From an uncultured Eubacteriales bacterium (GTDB lineage Bacteria > Bacillota > Clostridia > Oscillospirales > CAG-272), in NCBI GenBank assembly GCA_934500855.1, contig CAKSUH010000079.1:1-7243 (forward strand): 7,243 nt of DNA. The letters are read 5' to 3'. The notes below the pieces were generated by a model. The model did not search any database, was not told where the DNA came from, and saw only the letters and a list, made by a program, of their open reading frames with translations. Below, one piece after another: positions 1 to 5,525 of this stretch (positions are counted from its first letter, which is position 1; every line of letters begins with the position of its first letter). The translations under genes were made by a program, and so were the position numbers.

Positions 1-185
1 CCCCCCTCATCAGTCGCTTGCGCGACAGCTTCCCACCAAGGGGAAGCCTTTGGATAAAATCCGCTTCACAAATCACAACAATCCCGATTCAGCTAAAGGC
101 TGAAGCTGTATCCATAGCAAGAAGCACTTTGTACGAAAGGCTTCCCCTCGGGGGGAAGCTGTCGCGCAAGCGACTGATGAGGGGG
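1..185. repeat. MITE-like element with 50-bp terminal inverted repeats
   Basis: Bases 2-51 and 136-185 are inverted copies of each other, matching at 48 of 50 positions. The two mismatches lie at the loop of an inner hairpin. Each arm itself folds twice: a GTCGC/GCGAC stem, and a GCTTCCC/GGGAAGC stem (8 bp in the right arm). The 84-bp centre (52-135) carries no open frame of note and one small hairpin (TTCAGC/GCTGAA, 88-104). The size and symmetry fit a non-autonomous miniature element or a dispersed intergenic repeat. I recall similar CCCCTCATCAGTCGC-type arms as common in gut Clostridia, but cannot search for them here. The left end touches the window edge, so a target-site duplication cannot be judged. 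It may also act as a transcription terminator for the gene at 239-619. Confidence 0.75.
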
Positions 186-238
186 ATAAGCTTAATCCAA
201 CCTTTATACCGTCCGCTCCCCCGATTTATCTACGGCGC
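186..238. other. Short intergenic spacer, nothing recognised
   Basis: This is the 53-bp gap between the inverted-repeat element and the stop codon of the DtxR-family gene. I see no T-tract hairpin or promoter-like pair in it. Any terminator for the gene on the right would have to use the repeat arms at 136-185. Confidence 0.5.
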
Positions 239-619
239 TCACGCCTTCCCGCGTTCCATCTCCTCCACATGGCGCTTCAGCGCTTCAAAGGATTCGTCGC
301 CGATATCGTGCTCCATCTTGCAGGCGTCCTCCGAGGCAACCTTTTCGTCCACACCGAGCAGGGTCAGAATACGCGTGAGAACCCGATGTCGCTCGTAAAT
401 TTTTCCGGCAAGCTCCGCACCCGCTTCGGTCAGAGTCAGATAGCCGTTTTCGTCCATGTTGACATATCCGCCGCTTCGCAAAAGCCCCATCGCATGACTG
501 ACGCTCGGTTTGCTGAACCCCATATACTCCCCCACATCAATCGACCGCACATACGGACTTTTCTGCGACAGGATCAAAATGGTTTCAAGGTACATTTCTC
601 CGGATTCCTGTATTTTCAT
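239..619 (-). CDS. DtxR-family metal-dependent transcriptional repressor, short form
   Basis: This 126-residue cytoplasmic protein has a DtxR/MntR-type winged helix-turn-helix (about residues 5-62; recognition helix near 35-50, around SKPSVSHAM) followed by a helical metal-binding and dimerisation domain (about 65-126). By alignment with remembered family members, the primary metal site is M9, E12, H78, C100, E103 and H104. A Met/Cys pair is the DtxR/IdeR (iron) arrangement rather than the Asp/Glu MntR (manganese) one, so an iron-type response is inferred. The DtxR ancillary-site residues look absent (T82 and S96 instead of Glu and His), and there is no C-terminal SH3-like domain. The start at 619 has AGGAG five bases upstream; the frame stays open much further but without coding character. 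No metal transporter lies in the window, so its targets are unknown. Confidence 0.88.
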   Translation of the reverse strand: MKIQESGEMYLETILILSQKSPYVRSIDVGEYMGFSKPSVSHAMGLLRSGGYVNMDENGYLTLTEAGAELAGKIYERHRVLTRILTLLGVDEKVASEDACKMEHDIGDESFEALKRHVEEMERGKA

Positions 620-637
620 GAATGCTCCTCTTTCCGT

Positions 638-656
638 ATATATTATTATCATTATA
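638..656 (-). promoter_or_regulatory. Candidate metal-regulator operator (Fur-box-like)
   Basis: The minus-strand sequence begins TATAATGATAAT and matches the classical 19-bp Fur box (GATAATGATAATCATTATC) at 13 of 19 positions, including eleven in a row. It covers the -10 box and probable transcription start of the DtxR-family gene, so binding would repress it. Autoregulation by the encoded protein is the simplest guess. The AT-rich composition makes a chance match quite possible. Confidence 0.35.
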
Positions 657-679
657 CCGCATTTACAGGACTTTGTCAA
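651..679 (-). promoter_or_regulatory. Consensus sigma-A promoter of the DtxR-family gene
   Basis: Read on the minus strand, TTGACA (674-679) and TATAAT (651-656) are separated by exactly 17 bases, a perfect housekeeping promoter. It lies about 32 bp upstream of the start codon at 619. A promoter this strong in front of a repressor gene usually needs negative control, which fits the AT-rich palindrome-like sequence overlapping its -10 element. Confidence 0.88.
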
Positions 680-687
680 GGTTGTAC

Positions 688-717
688 GCACCGATTTTCC
701 TTTTTCCGCATACCGTG
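688..717 (+). promoter_or_regulatory. Candidate sigma K-like promoter of the cortex-lytic operon
   Basis: GCACC (688-692) and CATACCGTG (709-717) are separated by 16 bases. This approximates the Bacillus sigma K pattern GMACA-N16-CATAnnnTA, with one mismatch in each element. It lies about 60 bp before the start codon at 779 and points towards it. Late mother-cell expression would suit SleC-like proteins. No sigma-A pair is evident in the same orientation. The motif is short, so this is a suggestion only. Confidence 0.35.
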
Positions 718-728
718 ATAACGATACC

Positions 729-753
729 GCGGCAGTTTTTCCCCCTCTGCCGC
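729..753 (+). other. Hairpin in the leader of the cortex-lytic operon
   Basis: GCGGCAG (729-735) pairs perfectly with CTGCCGC (747-753) across an 11-base pyrimidine loop. It sits just before the ribosome binding site (AAGGAG, 764-769) of the gene starting at 779. It would be in the mRNA leader if the promoter at 688-717 is used. It may stabilise the transcript or affect translation; no T-tract follows, so it is not an obvious terminator. Confidence 0.35.
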
Positions 754-778
754 ACGAACAGGAAAGGAGAATCCCGAC

Positions 779-1273
779 ATGGAAGAAAACCGAACCCCCG
801 ATACAGCCCAGACGCCAGACATTACTCCCGATAATACACCCCCCGACACCGCCGGATCGGGAACGGGCTATCTGATCGTCCGCGCTACGACCGCGCAGGG
901 TGCCATCCCGCTGGAAGGTGCCCGGGTAGACATCTGCGCTTATGATGAGGAACAGGAAAGCGATCCAGCCCGGCGCGGAGACGCCGTTGCTTCGCTCCTG
1001 ACCGGAAGAGACGGCAGTACCGCCCGGGTTCCTCTGCTCACGGTTCCGGCTGCCGCAAGCGAACACCCCGGTGCGCGCCGCCCCTATGCCCGTTATTGCG
1101 CCGATGTATTTCTGGTCGGCTACCGCAGACAAAGCTACATCGGCATTCCGATTTTTGACGGCATTACTTCCCTGCAGTCCGCCGTTCTGGTCCCGCTCCC
1201 CGAGGACGGTTCCGGCGGAACTCTCCCCGAAAGCCCTCAGTATTTTCCCGAAACGGGCTATCCCGGTCTTTGA
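779..1273 (+). CDS. SleC prodomain-like protein (transthyretin/carboxypeptidase-regulatory-like fold)
   Basis: This 164-residue protein has no signal peptide or membrane segment. Residues 1-28 are a Pro/Thr/Asp-rich, probably disordered tail. Residues 29-141 resemble a beta-sandwich of the carboxypeptidase-regulatory/transthyretin type: GYLIVRATTA at 30-39, a GAIPLEGARV strand-turn at 41-50, a TGRDGST turn at 75-81, and PYARYCADVFLVGY at 102-115. From memory, the same layout forms the N-terminal part of clostridial SleC, the pro-enzyme that degrades spore cortex at germination. Here it is a separate gene, ending 25 bp before a gene that resembles the rest of SleC. It could chaperone, inhibit or anchor the partner enzyme; that is inference. 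The start has AAAGGAG nine bases upstream. Confidence 0.75.
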   Translation: MEENRTPDTAQTPDITPDNTPPDTAGSGTGYLIVRATTAQGAIPLEGARVDICAYDEEQESDPARRGDAVASLLTGRDGSTARVPLLTVPAAASEHPGARRPYARYCADVFLVGYRRQSYIGIPIFDGITSLQSAVLVPLPEDGSGGTLPESPQYFPETGYPGL

Positions 1274-1298
1274 GAAACGAGAAAGGAGAAGCTCGACC

Positions 1299-2702
1299 AT
1301 GCCGACCCTGCCTGTCATTCCCGAAACAATCACCGTCCATCTCGGCTCGCCGCAATCGAACGCCGCGAATGTAACGGTCCCTTTTCTTGACTACATCGCA
1401 AATGTCGCTTCAAGCGAAATTTACCCCACATGGCCGGAGAACGCCATTCGCGCCAACATTTACGCACAGGTTTCGTTTGCGCTGAACCGCGTCTGGACCG
1501 AATACTACCGCACGCGCGGCTACGATTTCGACATTACCAACAATACCGCCTACGATCAGGCGTTCGTAAACGGGCGGGAGACCTTTGAAAATGTCCGTCG
1601 GCTCGCTTCCGAACTGTTTAACAACTATATCCGTCGCGCGGGCAGTGTTGCGCCGCTGTTCGCGCAGTACTGCAACGGCACAACCGTGACCTGCAACGGA
1701 CTTTCGCAATGGGGAACGGTCACGCTTGCAAACCGCGGGATGACTCCGTTTGAAATTCTGCAATACTACTACGGCACCGACATCGAACTGGTTCGCAACG
1801 CGCCCGTTGCAGGAAGCGGTCCGAGCCTGCCGCCGATTCCGCTTCGTATCGGCACGGTCAACGATGATGTGCGGACCGTGCAGATCCGCCTGAACCGCAT
1901 TTCAAACAACTACCCCTCCATCCCGAAAATTCTCGAAACCGACGGCAGGTTTGAAGAGGATACCGAGGCGGCGGTCCGCCGTTTTCAGGAAATCTTCCGT
2001 CTGGACCCGGACGGCATCATCGGAAAATCGACTTGGTACACGGTCCAGAATGTCTATATCGGGGTCAAAAAGCTGACCGACCTGAGCGCGGAAGGCATTC
2101 CCGAGGGCGAGGTCACGCCGATTTTTCCGGAGGTGCTCAAAGAGGGCGACAGCGGCAACTATATCTATAATCTGCAATACCTGCTCAACTATGTCGGTCA
2201 GTACTATGACACCGTTCCCGCCGTTACGGTTGACGGGGTGTTCGGTTCCGAAACGCTTGCGGCGGTCAAGGCACTCCAGAGGATCTTCGGGCTTGACGAT
2301 GACGGGATTGTCGGCGTCAGGACTTGGAACGCGCTTTATGATGCGTACCTCGGCATTATCCGCACAATCCCGACGCAATACACCGAGGGCGTGACCGTTC
2401 CCTATCCGGGAGCGCCGCTCCGCATTGGGTCGGATTCGGACTATGTTCGCCTGTTGCAGGAATATCTCAATTATATTGCGCGCGCCTATCCTTCGATTCC
2501 GACCGTCAATCCGACGGGGTATTTCGGACCGCGCACCGAGGAAGCGGTCATCGCCTTCAAGCGGGAATTCGGGCTTCCCGACGCAAACGGAGGTGTGGTG
2601 GACGCAACGGTCTGGAAAGCCGTAACCGACATTTACGACACGCTTTATATCGGCGCGCGGCTGAATGACGGGCAATACCCCGGCTACGCGATCGGACAAT
2701 AA
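1299..2702 (+). CDS. SleC-like spore cortex-lytic enzyme: SpoIID/LytB-type domain plus three peptidoglycan-binding repeats
   Basis: This 467-residue protein lacks a signal peptide. Residues 1-165 resemble the catalytic part of clostridial SleC and the SpoIID lytic transglycosylase domain: SSEIYPTWP with the likely catalytic E40, AYDQAF at 85-90, a Cys pair C125/C132 close to SQWG (136-139), and an ILQYYYG end at 153-159. SpoIID-type enzymes cleave the glycan strand between MurNAc and GlcNAc. Residues 182-258, 278-356 and 372-453 are three PG_binding_1-type repeats, each with a DG-x-FG-like turn, a helix with AVxxFQ or a variant, and a final TW. I recall SleC having fewer such repeats. The start at 1299 has AAAGGAG ten bases upstream; the open frame runs further left only by overlapping the preceding gene. 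Probably packed in the spore for germination. Confidence 0.85.
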   Translation: MPTLPVIPETITVHLGSPQSNAANVTVPFLDYIANVASSEIYPTWPENAIRANIYAQVSFALNRVWTEYYRTRGYDFDITNNTAYDQAFVNGRETFENVRRLASELFNNYIRRAGSVAPLFAQYCNGTTVTCNGLSQWGTVTLANRGMTPFEILQYYYGTDIELVRNAPVAGSGPSLPPIPLRIGTVNDDVRTVQIRLNRISNNYPSIPKILETDGRFEEDTEAAVRRFQEIFRLDPDGIIGKSTWYTVQNVYIGVKKLTDLSAEGIPEGEVTPIFPEVLKEGDSGNYIYNLQYLLNYVGQYYDTVPAVTVDGVFGSETLAAVKALQRIFGLDDDGIVGVRTWNALYDAYLGIIRTIPTQYTEGVTVPYPGAPLRIGSDSDYVRLLQEYLNYIARAYPSIPTVNPTGYFGPRTEEAVIAFKREFGLPDANGGVVDATVWKAVTDIYDTLYIGARLNDGQYPGYAIGQ

Positions 2703-2713
2703 GGAGGCGCTGA

Positions 2714-3241
2714 ATGGACAACGAAAACACACCGATTGCCGCAGTTGCGAACCTGCAGACCTACCTGCGGCAGATTTCCTATGACACCCCCGGCATGACG
2801 CAACCTCCCATCGACGGCATATTCGGCTACACAACGCAGCGGGCGCTTGAAGAATTTCAGGCGGCACATGATCTTCCCGTAAACGGAATTGCGGACCGTG
2901 CCACATGGGAAGCACTTTACAACGCATACCGACTCTCCCTTCAGGCAAACGGTCCGCGCGAACGGATGGATATTTTCCCCCGTACCGCAAGCGGCGGCAT
3001 CCTGGAAACGGGCAGCCGCGGCTTTGCGGTTGCCGCAATTCAGTATATGCTGAACCGACTGGAGGAGAAATACGGCTCTATCGGAACAGTGGCGGTAACG
3101 GGAGAATTCTCCGCCGAAACGGCGGATGCGGTCAAAGCCTTTCAACACTGCAATTCCTTCACACCGACCGGCATTGTCACCGATGCGGTTTGGGATTCCA
3201 TGACGCATCAGTATAACATTCTGTTTCTCACATCCGGATAA
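2714..3241 (+). CDS. Protein made of two peptidoglycan-binding repeats
   Basis: This 175-residue protein consists almost wholly of two PG_binding_1-type repeats, at about 8-72 (IDGIFG at 33-38, ALEEFQ at 44-49, ATW at 63-65) and 87-168 (VTGEF at 128-132, AVKAFQ at 139-144, AVW at 158-160). There is no catalytic domain, signal peptide or membrane segment. It starts 11 bp after the stop of the SleC-like gene, with a strong AAGGAGG (2701-2707) that overlaps that stop, so the two are surely co-transcribed. It may be an extra cortex-binding subunit or scaffold for the lytic enzyme. The family assignment is secure; the role is inferred from position. Confidence 0.82.
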   Translation: MDNENTPIAAVANLQTYLRQISYDTPGMTQPPIDGIFGYTTQRALEEFQAAHDLPVNGIADRATWEALYNAYRLSLQANGPRERMDIFPRTASGGILETGSRGFAVAAIQYMLNRLEEKYGSIGTVAVTGEFSAETADAVKAFQHCNSFTPTGIVTDAVWDSMTHQYNILFLTSG

Positions 3242-3248
3242 AAAACGA

Positions 3249-3292
3249 CGGCACGGTTCCGACGGCGCAAAACCGCCGTCGGAACCGTGCCG
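3249..3292. terminator. Bidirectional terminator hairpin between converging operons
   Basis: A perfect 19-bp GC-rich stem (3249-3267 with 3274-3292) encloses a six-base CAAAAC loop, lying between the convergent genes ending at 3241 and 3312. On the minus strand it is followed after three bases by TTTTT (3241-3245), a good intrinsic terminator for the chrA operon. On the plus strand the T7 run (3307-3313) is 14 bases away, so termination in that direction is less ideal but likely. Confidence 0.85.
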
Positions 3293-3311
3293 AATGCCGA
3301 TGCCTCTTTTT

Positions 3312-3887
3312 TTATCCTAATCCGTACAGCAACATTCCAAGCCCTGCCGAAAGCAGGATCATCAGCACGGGAGAGGGTGCCCGTCTCCGAAACCGCCGAT
3401 ACAGTCCGTGCAGCAGAAGCAGAATTCCGAGAATGGCAAGTCCCCGCCAATCGGGAACAACCGAATCTCCGAGGTTCGCAAAGCCGAACAGCGTTCCGAG
3501 CGCCATGGTCAGCGCGGTTCCGAGAATCAGACCGACCACCGCAGGTCGGATTCCCTCCAGCGCGGCGTTCACGCCCGCATATTTCAGCAGATTCCGCATC
3601 AGCGCCGCAATCAGCAGGATGATACAGAACGAAGGCAACACCACGCCAAGCGTTGCGCACAAAGCACCCCAAAAGCCGCCCTGCGACGAGCCGATAAAGG
3701 TTGCCATGTTGACGGCAAGCGGTCCCGGGGTGGATTCCGAGACGGCAATGAACGAAAGAAAATCTTCCTCGGTCAGCCAACCGTACCCCAATACCTTTTC
3801 GCGGATCAGGGAAATCATCCCGTACCCGCCGCCGAACGATACCGCGCCGATCTCGAGGAAAGTCAGGAACAGCCGCAAATAAATCAT
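3312..3887 (-). CDS. chrA: Short-chain chromate transporter (ChrA/CHR family), second of a pair
   Basis: This 191-residue integral membrane protein belongs to the CHR family of chromate/anion transporters, single-domain type. The family hallmarks are FGGGYGM at 18-24 and SESTPGPLAVN at 50-60. Hydrophobic stretches near 74-97, 114-138 and 148-161, plus one at the C-terminal end, suggest about five or six membrane passes. Its ATG overlaps the stop of the preceding chrA by four bases (ATGA, 3884-3887), and it has only a poor Shine-Dalgarno, pointing to translational coupling. Paired single-domain CHR proteins work together in Bacillus as a chromate exporter, with the halves in opposite topology. 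In an anaerobe the natural substrate may not be chromate. Family confidence is high, substrate low. Confidence 0.88.
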   Translation of the reverse strand: MIYLRLFLTFLEIGAVSFGGGYGMISLIREKVLGYGWLTEEDFLSFIAVSESTPGPLAVNMATFIGSSQGGFWGALCATLGVVLPSFCIILLIAALMRNLLKYAGVNAALEGIRPAVVGLILGTALTMALGTLFGFANLGDSVVPDWRGLAILGILLLLHGLYRRFRRRAPSPVLMILLSAGLGMLLYGLG

Positions 3888-4474
3888 GCGTTCCCACCCC
3901 GCCCTCTCACACGCGCGATAAGCCACACGATTACACCGACCGCCCCGCCCGCGAGGATGAGAAACACCGAGGAAAAATTGACCGCAGTCAGCGTCAGCAC
4001 AACCAGCGTGCACAGGCACGCGGCACAGACCGTTACCGACAACGGAGTCTTTTCCATGGACTTCAGCATTTTCAGCCCAGCAGAAGCAATCAGATAAATG
4101 ACCGCCACCCGAATCCCCCGAAATGCGTAATCGACATATTGCAGGGAGAGGAAGCGGTCAAAAAACAGAGAAATTGCAAAAATCACGGCAAAGGACGGCA
4201 AGCAGACAGCCAGCGTTCCGAGCGCCGCCCCCACAATGCCCGCAACGCGGTAGCCGATGTAGGTGGCGCTGTTGACCGCAAGCGGTCCGGGGGTGGATTC
4301 GGCAATCGCCACAAGGTCGAGGAACTCGTCCTTGCTCATCCACCCTTTTTTGGATACGAACTCATTCTCAAGCAGAGCGACCATCGCATATCCCCCGCCG
4401 AAGGTAAACGCGCCGATTTTCAGCATAGAGAGAAAAATGCCGAAAAGGCGTTTCCCTTTACTGTTCTCCGCCAT
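3884..4474 (-). CDS. chrA: Short-chain chromate transporter (ChrA/CHR family), first of a pair
   Basis: This 196-residue membrane protein is a paralogue of the gene that follows it. It carries FGGGYAM at 25-31 and AESTPGPLAVN at 58-68, the same two CHR-family motifs at matching spacing. Membrane segments appear near 80-105, 120-137 and 146-187. The N-terminus is basic (KGKR, residues 6-9). Its start lies inside the end of the lgt-like gene, overlapping it by 17 bases, with only a weak AGGA close to the ATG and a GGAGG about 15 bases upstream. Expression probably depends on ribosomes terminating on the lgt-like frame. It would form the heteromeric partner of the downstream protein. An internal start at residue 17 is possible but would cut into the first helix. 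Confidence 0.88.
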   Translation of the reverse strand: MAENSKGKRLFGIFLSMLKIGAFTFGGGYAMVALLENEFVSKKGWMSKDEFLDLVAIAESTPGPLAVNSATYIGYRVAGIVGAALGTLAVCLPSFAVIFAISLFFDRFLSLQYVDYAFRGIRVAVIYLIASAGLKMLKSMEKTPLSVTVCAACLCTLVVLTLTAVNFSSVFLILAGGAVGVIVWLIARVRGRGGNA

Positions 4475-5303
4475 TGTCCTGCGTTTTGTCCTCCGATTCC
4501 GATTGGTTCACAGTATCCGTCACATTCCCTATAGCCGCAGTTGCGGCGGGCTTGTTTTTCAGATAATTTCTTTGCAGGAAGAACGACAGCACGGCAAGTC
4601 CGATAAAGACAAGAGACATTGTCTGCGAGGGGGTGAGGAATTTGCCGAGTTGCCCGCGATCGTCATAGCGCAGAAACTCAATAAAGAAACGGAACACGCC
4701 GTAGGCAGCAAGATAAACCGTCATCGTGTATTGGAACTTCTTTTTCAGAAGCAGCCATGTCAGCACGCCGAACAGGACGAACAGGAACGCCGCTTCGTAA
4801 AGCTGGGTCGGGTGGACCTTTCCGAGCCGCTCGAAATAAGCGCCCGGAAACTGCACGCCGAAAATGCTGTCGGTAGGTTTGCCGTAGCAACAGCCTGCAA
4901 AGAAGCATCCGATCCGCCCGAACGCGTGCCCGACCGTTATCATGCAGGGAATCACGGGCATAATATCGTAAAGATTCCCCGGAACTTTCTTGCGGAAGAT
5001 CATCCAGATAATCAGATATACAACAGTTCCGCCGATCATGCCGCCGAGGAAGGTAATCCCCTCGCCGAGATGAAACCCGTTTTCGGGGTGCTCAATGTAG
5101 TTGTAAGTCGCCTGAAACAGCGCGGCAAACCCGAAACCGAGCAGGATGGAAGCGATACCGTCATAATAGACCAGATCGGTCAGCTTTCCCGGCAGTCCGA
5201 GCTTTTTGGAATATCGGAACAGCACAAGAAACGCAAACAGAATTCCGACGGCAATCATAATGCCGTACATATGCACATTCAGAAATAACGGATTCGGCAA
5301 CAT
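4458..5303 (-). CDS. lgt: Lgt-family prolipoprotein diacylglyceryl transferase, divergent active site
   Basis: This 281-residue protein has about seven membrane segments and the Lgt fold. Lgt moves diacylglycerol from phosphatidylglycerol to the lipobox cysteine of prolipoproteins at the outer face of the membrane. Conserved features are Y13 in HMYG, GHAFGRIG at 125-132 (R130 equals E. coli R143), HPTQLYE at 164-170, and RFFIEFLR at 205-212 (R205 and E209 equal E. coli R239 and E243). However, E. coli H103, N146 and E151 correspond to L86, C133 and C138, and C138-C139-Y140-G141 replaces the usual ELWG. So it belongs to a variant clade whose activity is less certain. A hydrophilic tail (about 249-281) follows the last helix. 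The start has GGAGG nine bases upstream. It heads an operon with two chrA genes. Confidence 0.85.
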   Translation of the reverse strand: MLPNPLFLNVHMYGIMIAVGILFAFLVLFRYSKKLGLPGKLTDLVYYDGIASILLGFGFAALFQATYNYIEHPENGFHLGEGITFLGGMIGGTVVYLIIWMIFRKKVPGNLYDIMPVIPCMITVGHAFGRIGCFFAGCCYGKPTDSIFGVQFPGAYFERLGKVHPTQLYEAAFLFVLFGVLTWLLLKKKFQYTMTVYLAAYGVFRFFIEFLRYDDRGQLGKFLTPSQTMSLVFIGLAVLSFFLQRNYLKNKPAATAAIGNVTDTVNQSESEDKTQDNGGEQ

Positions 5304-5335
5304 GAGTACAAGCCTCCTTTTGGTTTGTTCGTTTC

Positions 5336-5364
5336 ATTATAGCACAAAAACGAGGCTTTGTAAA
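5336..5364 (-). promoter_or_regulatory. Sigma-A promoter of the lgt-chrA-chrA operon
   Basis: On the minus strand, TTTACA (5359-5364) is followed after 17 bases by TATAAT (5336-5341), which is preceded by TGC and so forms an extended -10. It lies about 32 bp before the start codon at 5303. The elements are near-consensus, implying strong, probably constitutive expression. Confidence 0.85.
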
Positions 5365-5439
5365 GGGGTAACGAAAAATTTGCCTGTTATCGAACGGTCG
5401 TGCGGAAGGTCCGCGCTTTAGCCGGAGGGACAATCCTCT

Positions 5440-5517
5440 CAATTCAGGTTCTTGAAGGTTCTTAGGGGACTTCTCCTTAAGAAGTCCCCTAAGCAGGGCT
5501 TGGGACAGCGTCCCAAG
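5440..5517. repeat. Intergenic hairpin cluster after sigF
   Basis: Two perfect stems lie side by side: 5461-5474 with 5480-5493 (14 bp, loop CCTTA) and 5499-5506 with 5510-5517 (8 bp, loop AGC). A GGTTCTT direct repeat (5447-5453 and 5457-5463) runs into the first stem. The cluster begins nine bases past the sigF stop in the direction of sigF transcription. No T-run follows in that direction, so it is not a textbook terminator, though it may end or protect the spoIIA message. The style (AAGGTTCT followed by a G-rich stem) resembles the palindromic DNA at 7198-7243, suggesting a dispersed repeat family. Confidence 0.6.
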
Positions 5518-5525
5518 GTCTTTCT

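Noticed and set aside
1..185. CRISPR array or tRNA-like structure at the left edge
   Set aside because: There are only two repeat copies, in inverted rather than direct orientation, with no regular spacers and no cloverleaf.
1071..1298. Longer N-terminus for the SleC-like enzyme
   Set aside because: It overlaps the preceding gene in another frame. The ATG at 1299 has its own AAAGGAG and its product begins near the expected mature SleC-like segment.
620..1333. Open extension upstream of the DtxR-family gene on the minus strand, giving a 364-residue frame in all
   Set aside because: It is antisense to the SleC-prodomain-like gene, crosses the promoter at 651-679, is rich in Gly/Arg/Ser as expected for a shadow frame, and a ribosome binding site precedes the ATG at 619.
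779..2702. Frameshift or sequencing error splitting one sleC gene
   Set aside because: The first frame ends with a normal stop and the second has its own well-spaced ribosome binding site and ATG after a 25-bp gap, so two genes are more likely than one broken gene, though only genome comparison can exclude an ancient split by mutation.
1902..3038. 378-residue open frame on the minus strand
   Set aside because: It lies opposite two well-supported peptidoglycan-binding genes, has an Arg-rich shadow composition and no recognisable domain.
3408..4097. 229-residue open frame on the plus strand opposite the chrA pair
   Set aside because: The composition is charged and low-complexity, and the opposite strand encodes two CHR proteins with intact motifs.
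4263..5288. 341-residue open frame on the plus strand
   Set aside because: It lies opposite the lgt-like gene and the start of chrA, both with clear family motifs; the translation shows no family features.
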